Assembly (NCBI RefSeq): GCF_019924925.1
Contig: NC_067226.1
Location: 31,798,169-31,862,168, forward strand
Source: Ctenopharyngodon idella
Lineage: Eukaryota; Chordata; Actinopteri; Cypriniformes; Xenocyprididae
DNA length: 64,000 nt
Reading direction: 5' to 3'
The translations under genes were made by a program, and so were the position numbers. The notes under the pieces were generated by a model. It made no database searches and was not told where the DNA came from. It saw only the letters and a program-made list of their open reading frames with translations. Shown piece after piece: positions 1 to 12,813 of the stretch (positions are counted from its first letter, which is position 1; the number at the start of each line of letters is the position of its first letter).

Positions 1-1625
1 TTAGGCATTACTTTAAGCTATTGTGGTAGGTAACACAACCTTTAAAGTGCCAGTATTTAGCACAGTAATTTAATGCAGGTTAAGCATTATCGTTAGTATA
101 TGATGAGGCGCTCTCAAGGGTGAACCTGACCTTTATTCTCCAACCCCCTGATCAACCATCTTTGTTCCCAGCTGGTAGAGGCTAAAACAAATATGAACTG
201 ATTCCTTTTTAATCCTTTCCCAAGACAGGATTCAGGTATGAAATAGCCCCTTTTCACAATCAGTTCCCAGTGGAATAGTCCCTCCATTTTTTTCCCCTCA
301 GTGAATATTTTGTTTCACTCATGAATACATCACATTATGTTGCCGTTTCATGTTTTCCGTTGTCTCATGGTGTCTGATTACATTTTTGTGGGTGAATGTG
401 TGATGATGCATCATCTATTATGTAATATGTATGCATGCAGATACCCACAAGTCCACAGTCCGGTGATGTTTACACAACAAATGTCAAAATAGATCACAAT
501 ACCATCAGGAAATCTGCATAAGCTTTGGGTGTCATGTGTATTTCACAAATTAGACAGAATAAAGATGAGGAATTAGGTCACTGTTTGTAGGCTTTTCTTT
601 TTGCTCAATACAAAGGTAGAGTCTCTCGTAAGAAACATTATAAACAGATTTGAAGGTTTTTCCCATATCAGATACTCTCCTGTTGTATTCCACATGGTCT
701 CTGTGTTTTTAAATATATTCACTGCATTATAATTTCTCTCTGCTTTGAACAGCTGTAAGATGTCATTGTGTGAATCAGAGAGAGAATCTGAGGCGTTACT
801 AATAAGACATCAAAGGTCAGAGATGGATCTAAAATTCTACCTTTAAAGAGGTCACGAAATGTATTCTGCTCCTCACGTAGTTCAACACAATGAAATACGA
901 ATACAATTTCCATTTCATTAAACTGTGTTGCAGCTTAGTGTGTTTTAGCCTCTCATGGCTTTAAACTGTATTCAGAAGTGCATTTTGCCAAAATAGAACA
1001 GATTACCATATTCAAATATTGAAATCGACAGTGATTGGTTGGCAGTGAATGGTTATCTCATTCATATTATTCAGCAGTGAGGCTTTTTATTCATTTATAC
1101 ATTTTCTTTAATGACAAACTCTGTACAAATAGCTCATTAGTCACATCACGCATCATTTTCAACAATGTACACCAGAAGCGAACACTTCGTAATTGGAAGC
1201 TCTGGGGCTTTGGGTCAAAGTTTGGGTCAAAATTTCTGAAACCTCATTAAGTAGAAAGGCTCCAAATAATTAAATATTTTTCTTGTTAAGTCCACAAAAA
1301 GATTATTCAAATGCATATCAAAGAGAAAATTGCGAATACGTTTGGTGACCTTTCGAATTATTAAAAAAAAATAAGTCAAGACAAACAATATGTCTGTCAT
1401 TTTGCTTGCCCTTCAGTTGGATTTCAAATTAATATTGACACTCAATTTGAATAAATATAATATGCATAATGTATTTAAATTATGCACAGTGATGTTGTCT
1501 TCTGGTTTTGCTTCAGGACACAGATTTGACATTGGACATCAAACACAATGCAAATGTGAATTTGTTATTGCACAGAACTCAAATTAATATTATCTTGAAG
1601 TATGCTAAAGGATATGAAACAATAA
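1..1625. other. AT-rich intergenic DNA, no gene seen
   Basis: No exon-like reading frame, RNA gene or clear repeat family was recognised. The short open frames here have no recognisable domain and no coding-like composition. The stretch is far downstream of the ntrk3 gene. Confidence 0.5.
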
Positions 1626-2198
1626 TTAAAGGTGCAATAGGACATTTTCGAAGAGGCTAGCAATTATGAAAGCATATCGATTTGAAATGTAATATGCAAA
1701 CATTTCTGTATTTAAATTTACATTTTCCTTACCATATGTTGTATGGGCTATATGTTATGTTATTATTAACAGGCCTATAAATGATGCATAAACAATAATC
1801 AGAACAATATAAAGAGAAAAACATACAACCATACTGACAGTTTGTCTAAGATTATTTCTATGAGTAAGTAACCGCTCACTTGACACGTCTGTTTTTACAC
1901 GCTACACGAGCGCCAGGCGCGTTCTCTGCGAGGCGTTCTAACCATAAATATCTATGCGTCTAATAACGTATTGGTTCTATCACTGATGGACGTGCATAAT
2001 CTTCAGGAACAGTGACATTTCTCTGTTCTTGCTCTACTTTATCTGCTTGTAAATGCCTCGCTCTTTATAGCTCAGTTGCCGCCATGTTTCCAACACCTGG
2101 CCCCGCCTTGACGCAATGATTGACAGGGCGGGGACGTGATCAGCTTGGAATGCATTTTCAAATCCACACTGATATTTGCTACATTCATCATGGGACAT

Positions 2199-2528
2199 TT
2201 AAAGGGGTGGTTCATTGCGATTTCACTTTTTTCACTTTAGTTAGTGTGTAATGTTGCTGCTTGAGCATAAACAGTATCTGCAAAGGTATAGTGCTGAAAG
2301 TTCAATGCAAAGGGAGATGTTTTATTTTAAAGAATTCTCTGTTTAAGGATTACAACAAACACACACACAAACGGAGCGTTTTTGCTCACCCTCAAAAAGT
2401 GACAAATTTAACATGCTATAAAAAAATGATCTGTAGGATATTTTGAGCTAAACCTTCACATACACACTCTGGGGACATCAGGGATTTATTTTACATCTTG
2501 TAAAAGTGGCATTAAACCACCCCTTTAA
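2199..2528. mobile_element. Nested TTAA-flanked MITE
   Basis: The 330-bp element begins TTAAAGGGGTGGTT and ends with AACCACCCCTTTAA, giving 14-bp perfect terminal inverted repeats with TTAA at both edges. It lies inside the larger 1626-3615 element and is therefore younger. It has no transposase; the 61-residue plus-strand frame inside it is not recognisable. Confidence 0.75.
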
Positions 2529-2969
2529 TGAACATGCAATTGCAAGTGTCTTAACTGTGAGTGCAAATGCAATTAAGAAAAATAACATTTAATTAGTAAT
2601 TTTGCTACAATTTTTGCTTGAACATGTTAAACATATATAATAATTTTTGTAATACATTTTCATTTTAATTTCACAACTTATAATGTGTTAAAATATATGT
2701 TTAAATTATATGTTAAAACTAGTGTAGGAAATAGCAAATGTAAATTATATTATTGAATTTTAATTATCATTTTGCTCCAAACATTGCACATATTGTTTGG
2801 AAAATGTCAATTTAAATACAGAAATGCATTGCCATTTTGCATATTACATTTCAAATTGAAAATTGCTACACATATGCTTCCATAAGCAATAACGAGTTAG
2901 CTTTCAAATCATAACATCCCACCCTCCCTTCACAGCGCTCTCCAAAGCCACGCCTCCTCTAAAACACTG

Positions 2970-2970
<1 letters not shown>

Positions 2971-3015
<45 letters not shown>
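2971..3015. repeat. (CA)n microsatellite
   Basis: About 22 uninterrupted CA units inside the composite TTAA element. Confidence 0.95.
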
Positions 3016-3016
<1 letters not shown>

Positions 3017-3189
3017 CTGCTCTCGGCAATACTTCAAAAGAGATGGCGTTAAACTACCTCATGTCGCAAAGCACAAAACATTACTATGATAATGAATGTA
3101 AACAACTTAAGAGCTTGTACCTGACTGCTGCAGATTCATTTCAGTGTTGATACTGTTGACATGGAAACGCATAATTCCGAGTCTGAGGA

Positions 3190-3252
3190 CATGAACTCAT
3201 ATTATTACTTATCATCATTATTATTATTATTATTATTACTGCTGTTATTATT
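3190..3252. repeat. (TTA)n-rich microsatellite
   Basis: An ATTATTATT-type run lies in the right part of the composite element. Its minus-strand translation gives an asparagine run, which is low-complexity and not a protein. Confidence 0.8.
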
Positions 3253-3615
3253 TTGATTCGGTAGGAAGTTAGGAACTGTAAAAGGTGGCTGCTGTTTGTT
3301 TGTGGTGCTCCGTGACTGACGTCTGTCTACATAAACTCTGCATAGAATGAAACGCGCTGATGACGTATGATGTCTGCGCAAACGGTGCATGAGGGAATGT
3401 AAAAACATACACTGACAGGCAGGACATCATATTATTTCATCCGGACCGAATTTAATGATTGGATGAACATTTTATGGTCCTACACCTTCCACAGACAATA
3501 TAGATTAATAAAAATACATTTAGACCGTTTAAAATAGTGATTGCTATTAGGATGGAGACTTTCAACCAGTGTAACAAAAAATGTTTCTGTAGAGAATCAC
3601 CTATTGCATCTTTAA

Positions 3616-4370
3616 CATGTTTGGTTTCTAAATGTCTTTTGAATTATATTTTAATGTTGCAACTTTGAAGAAACAGAAATCCTTCCACTGCCCTAGTTTG
3701 TCAACAGATCAAGAATCACTTGTAAGATTTAAATGAATTCTTCACTCCAAAAGAGACAAGAGAAGCGTAAAGGATCAAGCTACCGCAGACACAGCTCCGC
3801 CCCAGTCCCATCTCTCCAAGCACCATTTTCTGGGGCCACTGCACTGAGAGAATTCCGTCAAACGGGGCCTGAAATGCTTTGGCACAGAACAAGAGACGAA
3901 GAACAACTTGAGCGTTGCCGCGCTGCCTGGCGTGTGTCAGAGAACATGGTGCTCCACGAGTCCACTGAGTGCTGCATAAAACACCTGCCAACAATGACAA
4001 ATCACCCATAATACCATGCCATGTGCTTCCAAGGGAGGAACAGACAGAACATTACCTTCATTTCTAGATGTCAAAAGAGGTGCCGGCGCTTTATTTTGAT
4101 GGATCTTGCCAAAGAGGTGGCAGACTGTGTAGCATGAAGTCATACAGATGAGTAGCTGACAGCGCTTTGAGCAACCACGCTCACCCACAACCCCCATTTA
4201 TTGCATGTTTTGCTTTCCTTGTCTACAAACGTGCAAAAGTACAGGACAGCTGACAGAGCATCAGGGTTATGTATAATAAACTCTAATGTAATATCATATT
4301 TCTAAACAAAACAATTGTCTTCTCAACAATTCTCATTGTCTTGTTAGTGTTTATCAAGACTGAATAGCAA
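3616..4370. other. Unique-looking, GC-richer stretch with uninformative ORFs
   Basis: Positions 3733-4011 (plus) and 3716-4197 (minus, two frames) are open in several overlapping frames and are GC-richer than their surroundings. No protein family, splice-site pattern or repeat was recognised. Openness in several frames at once is expected from base composition alone, so I do not call a gene. A conserved non-coding segment is possible. Confidence 0.35.
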
Positions 4371-4826
4371 TAGACCCTTTTCACAGACCTGTGATGACAC
4401 ATTTTAACAGTCATCAGCATCGTAAATCTTGCAAAGTTTTTAATATTTACTTTTTTTTTTTTTTTTTTTTAAATGTGTGTAGGCTACATTAATACCACAA
4501 TACTTAGTATTATATTAACTTTGCATCAAATTACAACAAACTAGTTAAGGCTGCTGTGAGGGTTATGGGACAGTTAGGGCAATGGGAGTGACGGTAAAAT
4601 TGACATCTTTCGTCTGACTGCCATTATCAATCTCTATTCTTTCCCCTGTTTTTGAAAGTTGTGAAACCACTGTTGTTGTGTTTTTTTTTTTTTTTTTTTT
4701 TTTTTGCTATTTGAGCAAATGGGAACACAAAAAATATATATATTTAATGTATTCTCTAATTCACCGCTATGGAATTTTACCCAACTATAACGACTTCCGC
4801 TTCTGAGAAACCCGTAAATGTGGAGA
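4371..4826 (-). mobile_element. TIR element (TAGACCCTTTTCACA family), copy 1
   Basis: This starts TAGACCCTTTTCACAGACC and contains TTGAGCAAATGGGAACACA and CTTCTGAGAAACCCG near its right side. The same landmarks occur in reverse order and orientation at 31243-31668, so the two copies lie in opposite orientations. The outer right end is missing here. Two long T-runs (4449-4470, 4681-4705) lie inside. Confidence 0.65.
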
Positions 4827-5312
4827 AATAATTTATTATTAGGCTATTTTTATTATTATTATTTCACTCTAATAGTAAAACACTGTAAGACAATTACTAT
4901 CTAAATTTAAAAAAAATGTAAATATCGTGCAGAAACATTTTTTTCACAAATCATCTTTACATCTGGCTGTGGGTTTTGCAAATATTTAACCAATGAAAAA
5001 ATTAGTTAAAAAGAGCTGTGACTGAACCTCGTATCTCCATTGGATCCTCAAACTGTCAGTCAAACCTCATAACTCCACCCATCTCAAACTTGAATGAAGT
5101 GCCGCACACAGTTTGGATCTCGTCTCTGCTTCTTTTTTTTGCAATGCAAGGGTAAATGAAGAACTGTTTCTTTGAATAAGTACATTGTTTTCTTTACTCA
5201 AGAAACACTTTATATAAAGGCTAATGTTTTATGTATTTGAGGAGTGGAGAAGTGTCTTAGTTTAGCATTTATCATCGAGTCAAAGCCAATGCTATCATAG
5301 CTCTTCATCTTT

Positions 5313-5789
5313 TATAGACCTTATGCGCCAGAGAAACGTGTGTGCAGCCATCTTTAGAATTTTGACTTTGAACTTACGTTTTTGCGGTAGCCCTGTATAT
5401 TAAAAAAAAAAATAATTGACCGCCCACATGGAGCTACAATAAACTTTATTACCTATAAGACCTTATTTAGCAGAGAAACAAGCGCGCCGCCATCTTTAGA
5501 ATATTGTCTTTGAACTTCCGTTTTTGCGGTAGCTCTGTATATTTCTATGGCATCGCTGCTGAAGAATAATTAGCTGGTGAAGTGGATTTACCTGTTGTAG
5601 AGTTAATGAAAGTTATCATGAGCATTGTTATGTTTAAAGCAGATGTCTTAACGAATGTCAATAGACCGGGAAGATTTGAAGATGAGCAGTTCTTTCATAA
5701 ATACATAAGATCGCTGTGGAAATACAAGCCGGAAGTCAAAAGACAACGAGCGCAGCGCTGAAAAGGGGCGGGGCTACATAAGGTCTATA
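5313..5789. mobile_element. Foldback TIR element with duplicated left end
   Basis: The left end TATAGACCTTATG is matched by CATAAGGTCTATA at the right end, a 13-bp perfect inverted repeat. About 85 bp of the left part is tandemly duplicated: the segment at 5316-5400 (GCCATCTTTAGAAT, TTTTTGCGGTAGC) recurs at 5458-5545. No coding region was found. Confidence 0.65.
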
Positions 5790-5861
5790 TGTTGATAAAA
5801 ACGTAATGCGATGCACTTACTGTCGCAGATGTAGCTGTACTATGATGGACAAAAACGTATG

Positions 5862-6292
5862 TGACCGTGGACCACAAAACCAGTCATAAGGGTCAATTTT
5901 TTGAAATTGAGATTTATACATCATCTGTATATGATGTATAAATATGATACATTGATTTACAGTTTGTTGGTATAGGACAATATTTGGCCGAGATACAACT
6001 ATTTGAAAATCTGGAATCTGAGGGTGCAAAAAAATCTAAATATTGAGAAAATCGCCTTTAAATTGGTCCAAATGAAGTCCTTAGCAATGCATATCTACTC
6101 ACAAAAAATACATTTTTGATAAATTTACGGTAGGAAATTTACAAAATATCTTCATGGAACATGATCTTTACTTAATATCTTAATGTTTTTTGGCATAAAA
6201 GAAAAATAGATAATTTTGACCCAAACAATGTATTGTTGGCTATTGCTACAAATATACCCTTGCGACTTATGACTGGTTTTGTGATCCAGGGT
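5862..6292. mobile_element. TIR MITE (GACCACAAAACCAGTCATAAG-type ends)
   Basis: The left end CCACAAAACCAGTCATAAG is matched inverted by CTTATGACTGGTTTTGTG at the right end. The element is 431 bp with no coding region. Ends of this kind are common and dispersed in cyprinid genomes (recalled family knowledge). Confidence 0.75.
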
Positions 6293-6318
6293 ATGTTCGA
6301 CATTCTCTGAAATTCCAA

Positions 6319-6545
6319 CGCTATCTCACGACCAATTCGTACATATTTTATGAGGTGGCTAATTTGTACGATTTGTCTAAACCCCAGTGACGGGTAGGTT
6401 TAGGGGCGGGGTTTGGAGTAGGTCATTTGTATTAATTCATACAAATTTGTCAACTCGTAAAATATGTACGATTTAGCAAAAAACGTATGAATTCGTACGA
6501 ATTAGCCCCCTCGTAAAATAAGTAGGAATTGCCGTGAGATCGGGT
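6319..6545. mobile_element. Short palindromic MITE
   Basis: The stretch is rich in AATTCGTAC motifs in both orientations and is bounded by CTATCTCACG on the left and CGTGAGATCG on the right. Its middle carries GGTAGGTTTAGGGGCGGGG. It folds back on itself and is non-coding. Confidence 0.6.
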
Positions 6546-6744
6546 TGGAAATTGGTCAAAAACCTTGTAACTCCATTTGAGGGCTTTGGGCTTGTGTCAC
6601 AATATGAGGTAAATCCGGCCCTGAGTATAAGTAAGTTGGCAATATAAATATCTCCAACTTTATCCACATACATACAGCATATATGCATAGGGTAATATAT
6701 ATGTACTAGCAAATCGTGATTGATTGTATTGTTGTATGTAAACA

Positions 6745-6787
6745 ATGTGCACCGTGAAAAGCGCTATATAAATAAATTTGACTTTAC
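6745..6787 (+). mobile_element. LINE-type 3' tail fragment
   Basis: GTGAAAAGCGCTATATAAAT followed by AAATTTGACTTTAC resembles the 3' tail shared by many teleost L2/CR1-type LINEs and the SINEs they mobilise. Only the tail is present; no reverse transcriptase was seen. Confidence 0.55.
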
Positions 6788-7361
6788 TAGAGTGTTACAA
6801 AATGCACATGGCGCTGTATGGCAGCACTCTGAACCAGCATGACATAAGTTAATACTTGAGTAAACAAGTCATAAAATGTAATTTCCTCTCTTAAATGTTA
6901 TGCCAGTTTTCTTAGCCACTGATTTTCAAGTCACCTTGACCTTTCACAACCCATTTAACTTGAATAATGTGACATGTTTTCAAGTGAAATAGGAGAATCA
7001 GTGAGAAATTAATGATTTTTTTATCCATTGGGAATTGATTGGATTGTGAACTTTTTTTTTTTCTTTTTTTTTTTTTTTTACCAGAATACAGCCAGACCTG
7101 AATGTGATGATTGTGGAGGAACAGCCATCCTGAAACAATGCTGACATTTTCAAGGAGGTATTTTGACTGGAGTGTGGAGGTTAAAGGTAAATGTTAAGGC
7201 TTTTTTTATATATTTGATTTATTATTGCGGTAAAGTACCACTTAAATTATTGTGTTAACTATTGGAAAAACAGAAAGGTTAAAATGCCTACAACAGTAGC
7301 AATTTCCAAATAGTAATTTGTCCATTGGTTAACAATTTCTAGTCTGTGTGGCCTACAGTAA

Positions 7362-8210
7362 TTAAAGTGTCATGAAACCCCCCATGTTTTAGCCTGGTCG
7401 TTCACACCTCTGAGTTGAAAAAGTCTCAAGAAATTGGCATGTAAAGCAGTTGAAAAGTGTGAGAGTAGAGGGTGGGAAAAGGTCTAATAATATTTTCATT
7501 ACATCTATGAGCACTACAGTCTCTGCATTACATTTACAAGCACTACTGTCTCTGCAGCAAACAAACAACACACACCAGTTTATCACAGAAAGAATAAAGG
7601 AATAGTTACTTTTTTTGTCCACTATTCTTTGAATTTTCGGTCTACATCGTCTTCTGTGTATCTGAATAATTCCTCATGTCATCACGTTCGTGATCAGATG
7701 TGTAGCTGTATCAGTGTCTTTATTTGCACATATATTTCATTTGAAAGAAGACGTGATTAAATATATGCGCATACACGGTTGGTTCATGTCTAAATAAAAC
7801 TTGAAACATGCTTACTCCAGTCAGTATTGGATGATCTTTGATCCGTGTTGCGTTAAACTCATTGCGGCGTTCCGCGCTGAAACCGCTCTCATTCACGCTC
7901 CACATTGTTACATATTGTTTGAATTCTCCGCTTTAACGCGATCTCATGTGTAATGCAGCGCAGTGATTGGGTTAAAAGAGTTCATTCTCATGAATAAATG
8001 CAGAGAAGCGCTCAGAACCGGGTGACATAGATTCGTGCCCAGCAGCCAATCTCACACTCCCGATGCATACTTCTATGTCAGATTCTGTGACGTTACTTCG
8101 ACTTTTTCAACCCGGAAATAACCAATTTCCACTTCTTGGTTAAATTTATGAGTGCTTTTAGGGTTTTCAGTGATGTGCAGACTGTACATATCTGTTCACA
8201 TCTCAAAAAA
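7362..8210 (+). mobile_element. TTAA-type element with GTGTCATGAAACCCCCC end, copy 1
   Basis: The left end TTAAAGTGTCATGAAACCCC and the inner landmarks AAAAAGTCTCAAGAAAT and GTTGAAAAGTG recur in the same orientation at 35376-36588. The right end here is degraded. Bounds on the right are approximate. No transposase was found. Confidence 0.6.
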
Positions 8211-8440
8211 TATGTTTTGGGGTTTTATGTACATTCAAACTACTCTAAAAATCAATTAGAGTAACAGCATCCAGATTCAAAATCAGAACATAAATAAATT
8301 TAATCTGAATACAAGTAAGCTAAGCTAGAAAAATACCCTCTAATTTCTATAATTGAGACACAACATAGTGATGAACAGAAGTGTTTAACCTACTATTTCA
8401 CACGAAAAAAAGGAAGAAAAATGCTGTGCAGGGACTCGTT

Positions 8441-9264
8441 TTAAAGTCCCTCTGTGGTGAAAATCATGTTTTTAATGTTGTTTATATGTCAATGTGGTGT
8501 TTTTAATATGCTTTAAGACAAACCATATGCAAATTCATCAGTCAACACCATTGCTGAATATTTTCTCCTTAAAACTGCAGTGAAAAAAAGACAGTTTCAA
8601 ACCCTCTGTTTGAAATCACTGGTGTTTCTGACGTCACAAACTACCTTGTAACGAGTCACGTCAACGTGCCGGCGGGCTTTAGCATATCATTAACTGCAAA
8701 CTAGCCGGGGAGTCTCGAGAGAAGCCAGGTTATCCCGGTATATTTTTCTGTTGATATGAAAAATTGTGTAGATTTAGCAATATGGCGGGTGTATGATGTA
8801 TTACGATGTTATGATGAATTATATGCCTTTCTCCACTGACGTTCAGAATTGTTCAAAGCATTTGTAAGGATACTGATTGTTAGAAGACAGCTGTCTGACT
8901 CGTTGAACGGGAACATGGTTTGTGTAACATTAGCAACACATTATTAGCTGTTTGATAACATAGTCAAGCAAAAGGCTAATCATTTTAATTACCGTTGTGT
9001 CCGATGTTGTAAAAAGCGATACATTGTGCAGTGATTACCTCAGTAAGTTGAGCGAGTGGATCTCTGAGCTGCATAAGCGAGTGGAGGCGGGGCTAATTTG
9101 CATATTCATTGATCTGTGTATACTAAATGAGGCAAGAGTTACGTTCAAGATATTTTAAAGCATGAAGAAATTTTTTTCACAGGAAAAAAACATTTAAGCA
9201 TGTCATTTTGGTGATCAAAGATGAGTTTTAAGGAATAAAATTGTTGACAACAGGGGGACTTTAA
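8441..9264. mobile_element. TTAA-flanked TIR element
   Basis: The element begins TTAAAGTCCCTCTGTGGTGA and ends ACAACAGGGGGACTTTAA, so TTAA sits at both edges and the outer TIRs match imperfectly. It is 824 bp and non-autonomous. It contains a perfect TGACGTCA palindrome at 8629-8636. Confidence 0.7.
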
Positions 9265-9918
9265 CTGCTTAATTTAAATGAACCATTCATACAAATCATT
9301 AAAAAAAGCCACTAACTCAGTATGAACTCAAACATTTTTTTCATCAAATTTGTCCGAAACCAAATCATCTGATCTAAGTTATACACATTCATTTCTACAG
9401 CTTTGTACTTACTGACCACTTCTACAGACAGGACTAGTTCTCCATGAGGACATCAGGTCAATTTGTCTTTCACAGACTTACTTTGTGATTTTGCTCCCAT
9501 TTGAATGAAAAACAGAACCTCAGTGAAATGAAGCAATTTTTTTTCTTTCCCCACAAACTCCTCTGACAATCTAATCCTTCCTGCATAGTAACGTCTGTGG
9601 TTGCAGTATATTATCCTTTCATAATGCATCCCATAACTTATTTTGACCTTTGTTGAATATCGTTACTAAAACCTATTGGAAGTTTCATTTTGCTGTCTGG
9701 TGAACCTTTGTTGTAGATGTTGATCAACTTTCTGTGTAAAATAATAGTTGGTGGTGCAAGTACTGCTGGCATTCCTTCCGATGTAAAAATAAAATAACAG
9801 AACGAGCACCTATAGCAGCATCAGATATGATTTCCTTCAATTATACACACACATATATATATATATTAGATTGGGCTGTGTGAAGATTCCAGATTTCCAA
9901 ATTATCCTGTCCAAAAGC
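9265..9918. other. No feature seen
   Basis: AT-rich sequence without a recognisable exon, repeat end or RNA gene. Confidence 0.5.
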
Positions 9919-9921
9919 TCT

Positions 9922-9945
9922 TTCTTTCCTTCCTTCCTTCCTTCA

Positions 9946-10016
<71 letters not shown>
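9922..10016. repeat. (TTCC)n followed by (TC)n microsatellite
   Basis: About five TTCC units (9925-9944) run into roughly 34 TC units (9949-10016). The open frames on both strands across it (Ser-Leu or Arg-Glu repeats) are low-complexity translations and not genes. Confidence 0.95.
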
Positions 10017-10020
<4 letters not shown>

Positions 10021-10588
10021 ACTTCAGTCAGGGTGATCAGGGTACCATCCATCTCTCTTAAGCAGCCATAAGGCCTTATTGTCGCTTACTCTGTGTCTCT
10101 TGCTCCATTTCTCCCTCTCTCTGTCCCTTTCTGACCTGATATTGTTTGATGTGGTGTGATAAATCATAGTATTCCACAATCGGGTGTAAAGTGATTCGAG
10201 TCACAATCAGAAGGTGTGTAATCAATAATGTGTGCCACACACTGTCTCACGGGGGTCAGCCAGCTGAAAACTTCATTGCTGAAGTCTGCACTTAGACTAG
10301 CAGTCACTGCAGTGCAAACACATCGCCGGATAACCACCACATCAATTTTTGTGTAGTACTCCTGGGTTCAATATAACCACCATTACATCATTTTCTTGCA
10401 CGGCTATGTCCGCTTCAGGTTCTGTGTGTAACTGCAACACCCCTAACAACCATCCTTAGCAACATAAACAATCAATATAGTTCCATGTATTATGTATTTC
10501 AGCAAAATCAACTGTTTATTATTTATGTAATGAATTATGAGTGACCCCTGCCGGCGTTATGTTGCGTCAATCACCTTTTAATTTTGAG
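10017..10588. other. No feature seen
   Basis: Mixed-composition intergenic sequence; nothing recognisable as coding or as a repeat end. Confidence 0.45.
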
Positions 10589-11299
10589 CCCACGCGTGAA
10601 AACTTTTGAACAGGATGAAGAGGTCCAAATTTTTCTTATTTCGCTTGAATATAATTTTTTTTCATTTAGTACTGCCCTTCGGAAGCAACAGAAGATACTT
10701 GCATGTTTCCCGGAAGACAAATTAAATACAATTTACCTTGATCTTCAAATTCCAAATGTTTTCACCCCCCCATCTATTAATGCATCATGTTTCCTTCTGG
10801 AGCATCAGTGAATGTTTGAACCTTTTTTAATAGTTGTGTTTGAGTCCCTCAGTTGTCCTCAGTGTGAAAAGATGGATCTCAAAATCATTCAGTCACTGCT
10901 GTAAAGGGTTAAAATATGCAAAAAATGCTGGACTGAATAATCTGCAGGACCTGGAGGATTTTTCTGAAGAACAGAGCTCAGTTTAACTGCTCAGAACAAA
11001 CAAGAGACTCATGAACAACCATCACAAAACAAAAAAACAGTCGTAGATCATCCAGGTAACCACACACAGTATTAAGAATCGGTGGTTCACATACTTATGA
11101 ATGGGGTTATTTTAATAAATTCAGCTATTTTTTTTTGTCTTGTGGATTATATGTAAACATCTTTTATGTAAAATATCTTACTCAGGACAGTACTAAAAAA
11201 ATAACATGCATTTTGTATTATCTCCCTTATTTTGTTAAAATTATTAACATTTTCACAGATTCTGCAAGTGGTTCACATACTTTTTGTTGCAACTGTATA
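10589..11299 (+). mobile_element. Non-autonomous Tc1-like element fragment
   Basis: The right end reads GGTTCACATACTTTTTGTTG followed by CAACTGTA, a Tc1-type terminal repeat; a degenerate inner copy GGTTCACATACTTATGAA lies at about 11085. The stretch TTTTGAACAGGATGAAGAGG near 10605 is an internal landmark I recall from dispersed cyprinid repeats. No transposase was seen. The left boundary is approximate. Confidence 0.5.
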
Positions 11300-11333
11300 T
11301 CATAATGGTCATAATGTTATGCCTGATTGGTGT
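11300..11333 (-). mobile_element. Tc1-like terminal repeat remnant
   Basis: CATAATGTTATGCCTGATTG matches, with one change, the outer end of the Tc1-like element near 39125-39145 (CATAATGTTATGCCTGATCG). Only the terminus survives, next to a dinucleotide repeat. Confidence 0.55.
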
Positions 11334-11391
11334 GTGTGTGTATATATATATATATAATATACACACACACACACACACACTATATATATAG

Positions 11392-11484
<93 letters not shown>
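11331..11484. repeat. Compound (TG)n(TA)n(AC)n(TA)n microsatellite
   Basis: Alternating purine-pyrimidine tracts: TG, TA, AC, then two long TA blocks broken by GTTTTATT near 11440. The Tyr-Ile repeat frame across it is an artefact. Confidence 0.95.
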
Positions 11485-11486
<2 letters not shown>

Positions 11487-11499
11487 TTACAGCATCAAG

Positions 11500-12813
11500 T
11501 AACAAGCTCAACCAAATATCTGGACAAAAGTAAGAATGAGTTGCCTGAAGAAACTGAATGGGATTCCTCATGTGGTAGGTATTGTTGTGATAGAGTTTCA
11601 TAAACAGGTGTCTAGCTAACCCTGTGGCATTGCTTTATTGATCAGAATGGCAGTTGAGTCAGAGCTGAGGATTCTGGTGCAACTACATGTACTGCAGCTT
11701 GCATAGACCTCAAGAGCTCATGGCCTGCCACAGAGAGTCATTTGTTCTAGCACTGCCTACGGCCAGTCAGAAGGCCCTGTCATCTCCATGGCCTGAGGGG
11801 GAAAGGTATTGCAAAAAAAAAAAAAAAACTTACATAACAGACATATATAATGAAAAAGTTGTTCCAGTCAGAAAGGTGATTTTGCCAAAGGGTTGAGTTC
11901 AAAATGCATACGGAATTGTTCCACTTCATTGACAACACCTCATCAAGCATTTATCATCTACATCAAGACGATAGCACTCCAAACCTGCTTTTCACACTCA
12001 AACTTTATTGGACTTTTTTGGATTTTACCACCAAGGAACAGTTGACCTCATGCCACAATTTACTTTAGTCCCTTTCTGAGTAGAAATGTGCACTTTTAAA
12101 AAAGTGGTTTTCTACTAAAACTTATAAAAGTACCATGTTAGGACTACTTTTGTGTAATTAAAGTAGAGCACACTCTTGCATAAAAATCTCTAAATGCATA
12201 ATAAAAAAAGCAATAACAAAAATAATATATAGCCTAATAATAAAAAAACAAATATTGCATTCAAATCATGGCATAAAAAGACCACATAGTATTAGCGGTT
12301 GTGAAAAACGTGATGTTTTATAATAAACATTGCAATGAGGTCACCACACTGTGAGGCTCTGCAGTGCTACGCTAACCCCTCATCACTGTGGTAATGTCTC
12401 CAGGTGTGCTGCACAGCTAACAAGACACACTGGGACTTATTTAGCAGATTCAGTGTAGTGTGAAAACACAGTCTGTTTGAGGGTATGGAGTCTTGAGTAT
12501 GGAGGATAGTTTAGGCAAAAAATGAAATCTATTTAGTGTCTTTCATGTGAGTATAACTTTACTTCTACCATTAGGCACAACATTAAATTTTTTGAAGAGT
12601 CCTCATGGAAGGACAGTTCAGATCGAGTCCATACAACTGCTGTGTTATTGTAAGTCTTCTGATGCCACATAATAGTTTGTGTGAGAAGCATTCCACATAT
12701 CTGAACTGGGATATCGTGTTGTGTTGTGTTACAAAACATTCAAGAACAAATGGTTTGACATTAGTGACTTGGTGTGATATTTCTGTGCTAGCTCTTTAGC
12801 GAAAGGGGAAGAC
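11500..12813. other. No gene seen
   Basis: Intergenic sequence with a poly-A run (about 11813-11828). Several 60-70 residue open frames show no recognisable domain. Confidence 0.45.

Larger units (their letters stand above)
1626..3615. mobile_element. TTAA-flanked composite TIR element, about 2 kb
   Basis: The left end TTAAAGGTGCAATAGG (1626-1641) is matched in reverse complement at 3600-3615 with one mismatch, so both ends carry TTAA. Inside, a second inverted repeat is visible: the arm at about 1666-1733 (containing AAATGTAATATGCAAA) is repeated inverted at about 2795-2885. A younger TTAA element (2199-2528) and a CA repeat are nested inside. The middle (about 1880-2160) is GC-richer, with CGCC-type boxes. 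No transposase is present, so the element is non-autonomous. Confidence 0.7.

Noticed and set aside
3716..4197. Three overlapping open frames on both strands
   Set aside because: GC-richer composition explains openness in several frames; no domain, splice pattern or homology recognised.
9837..10071. Arg-Glu and Leu-Ser repeat proteins on opposite strands
   Set aside because: Both come from a (TC)n microsatellite.
11327..11533. Tyr-Ile repeat protein
   Set aside because: Translation of alternating TA/TG dinucleotide tracts.
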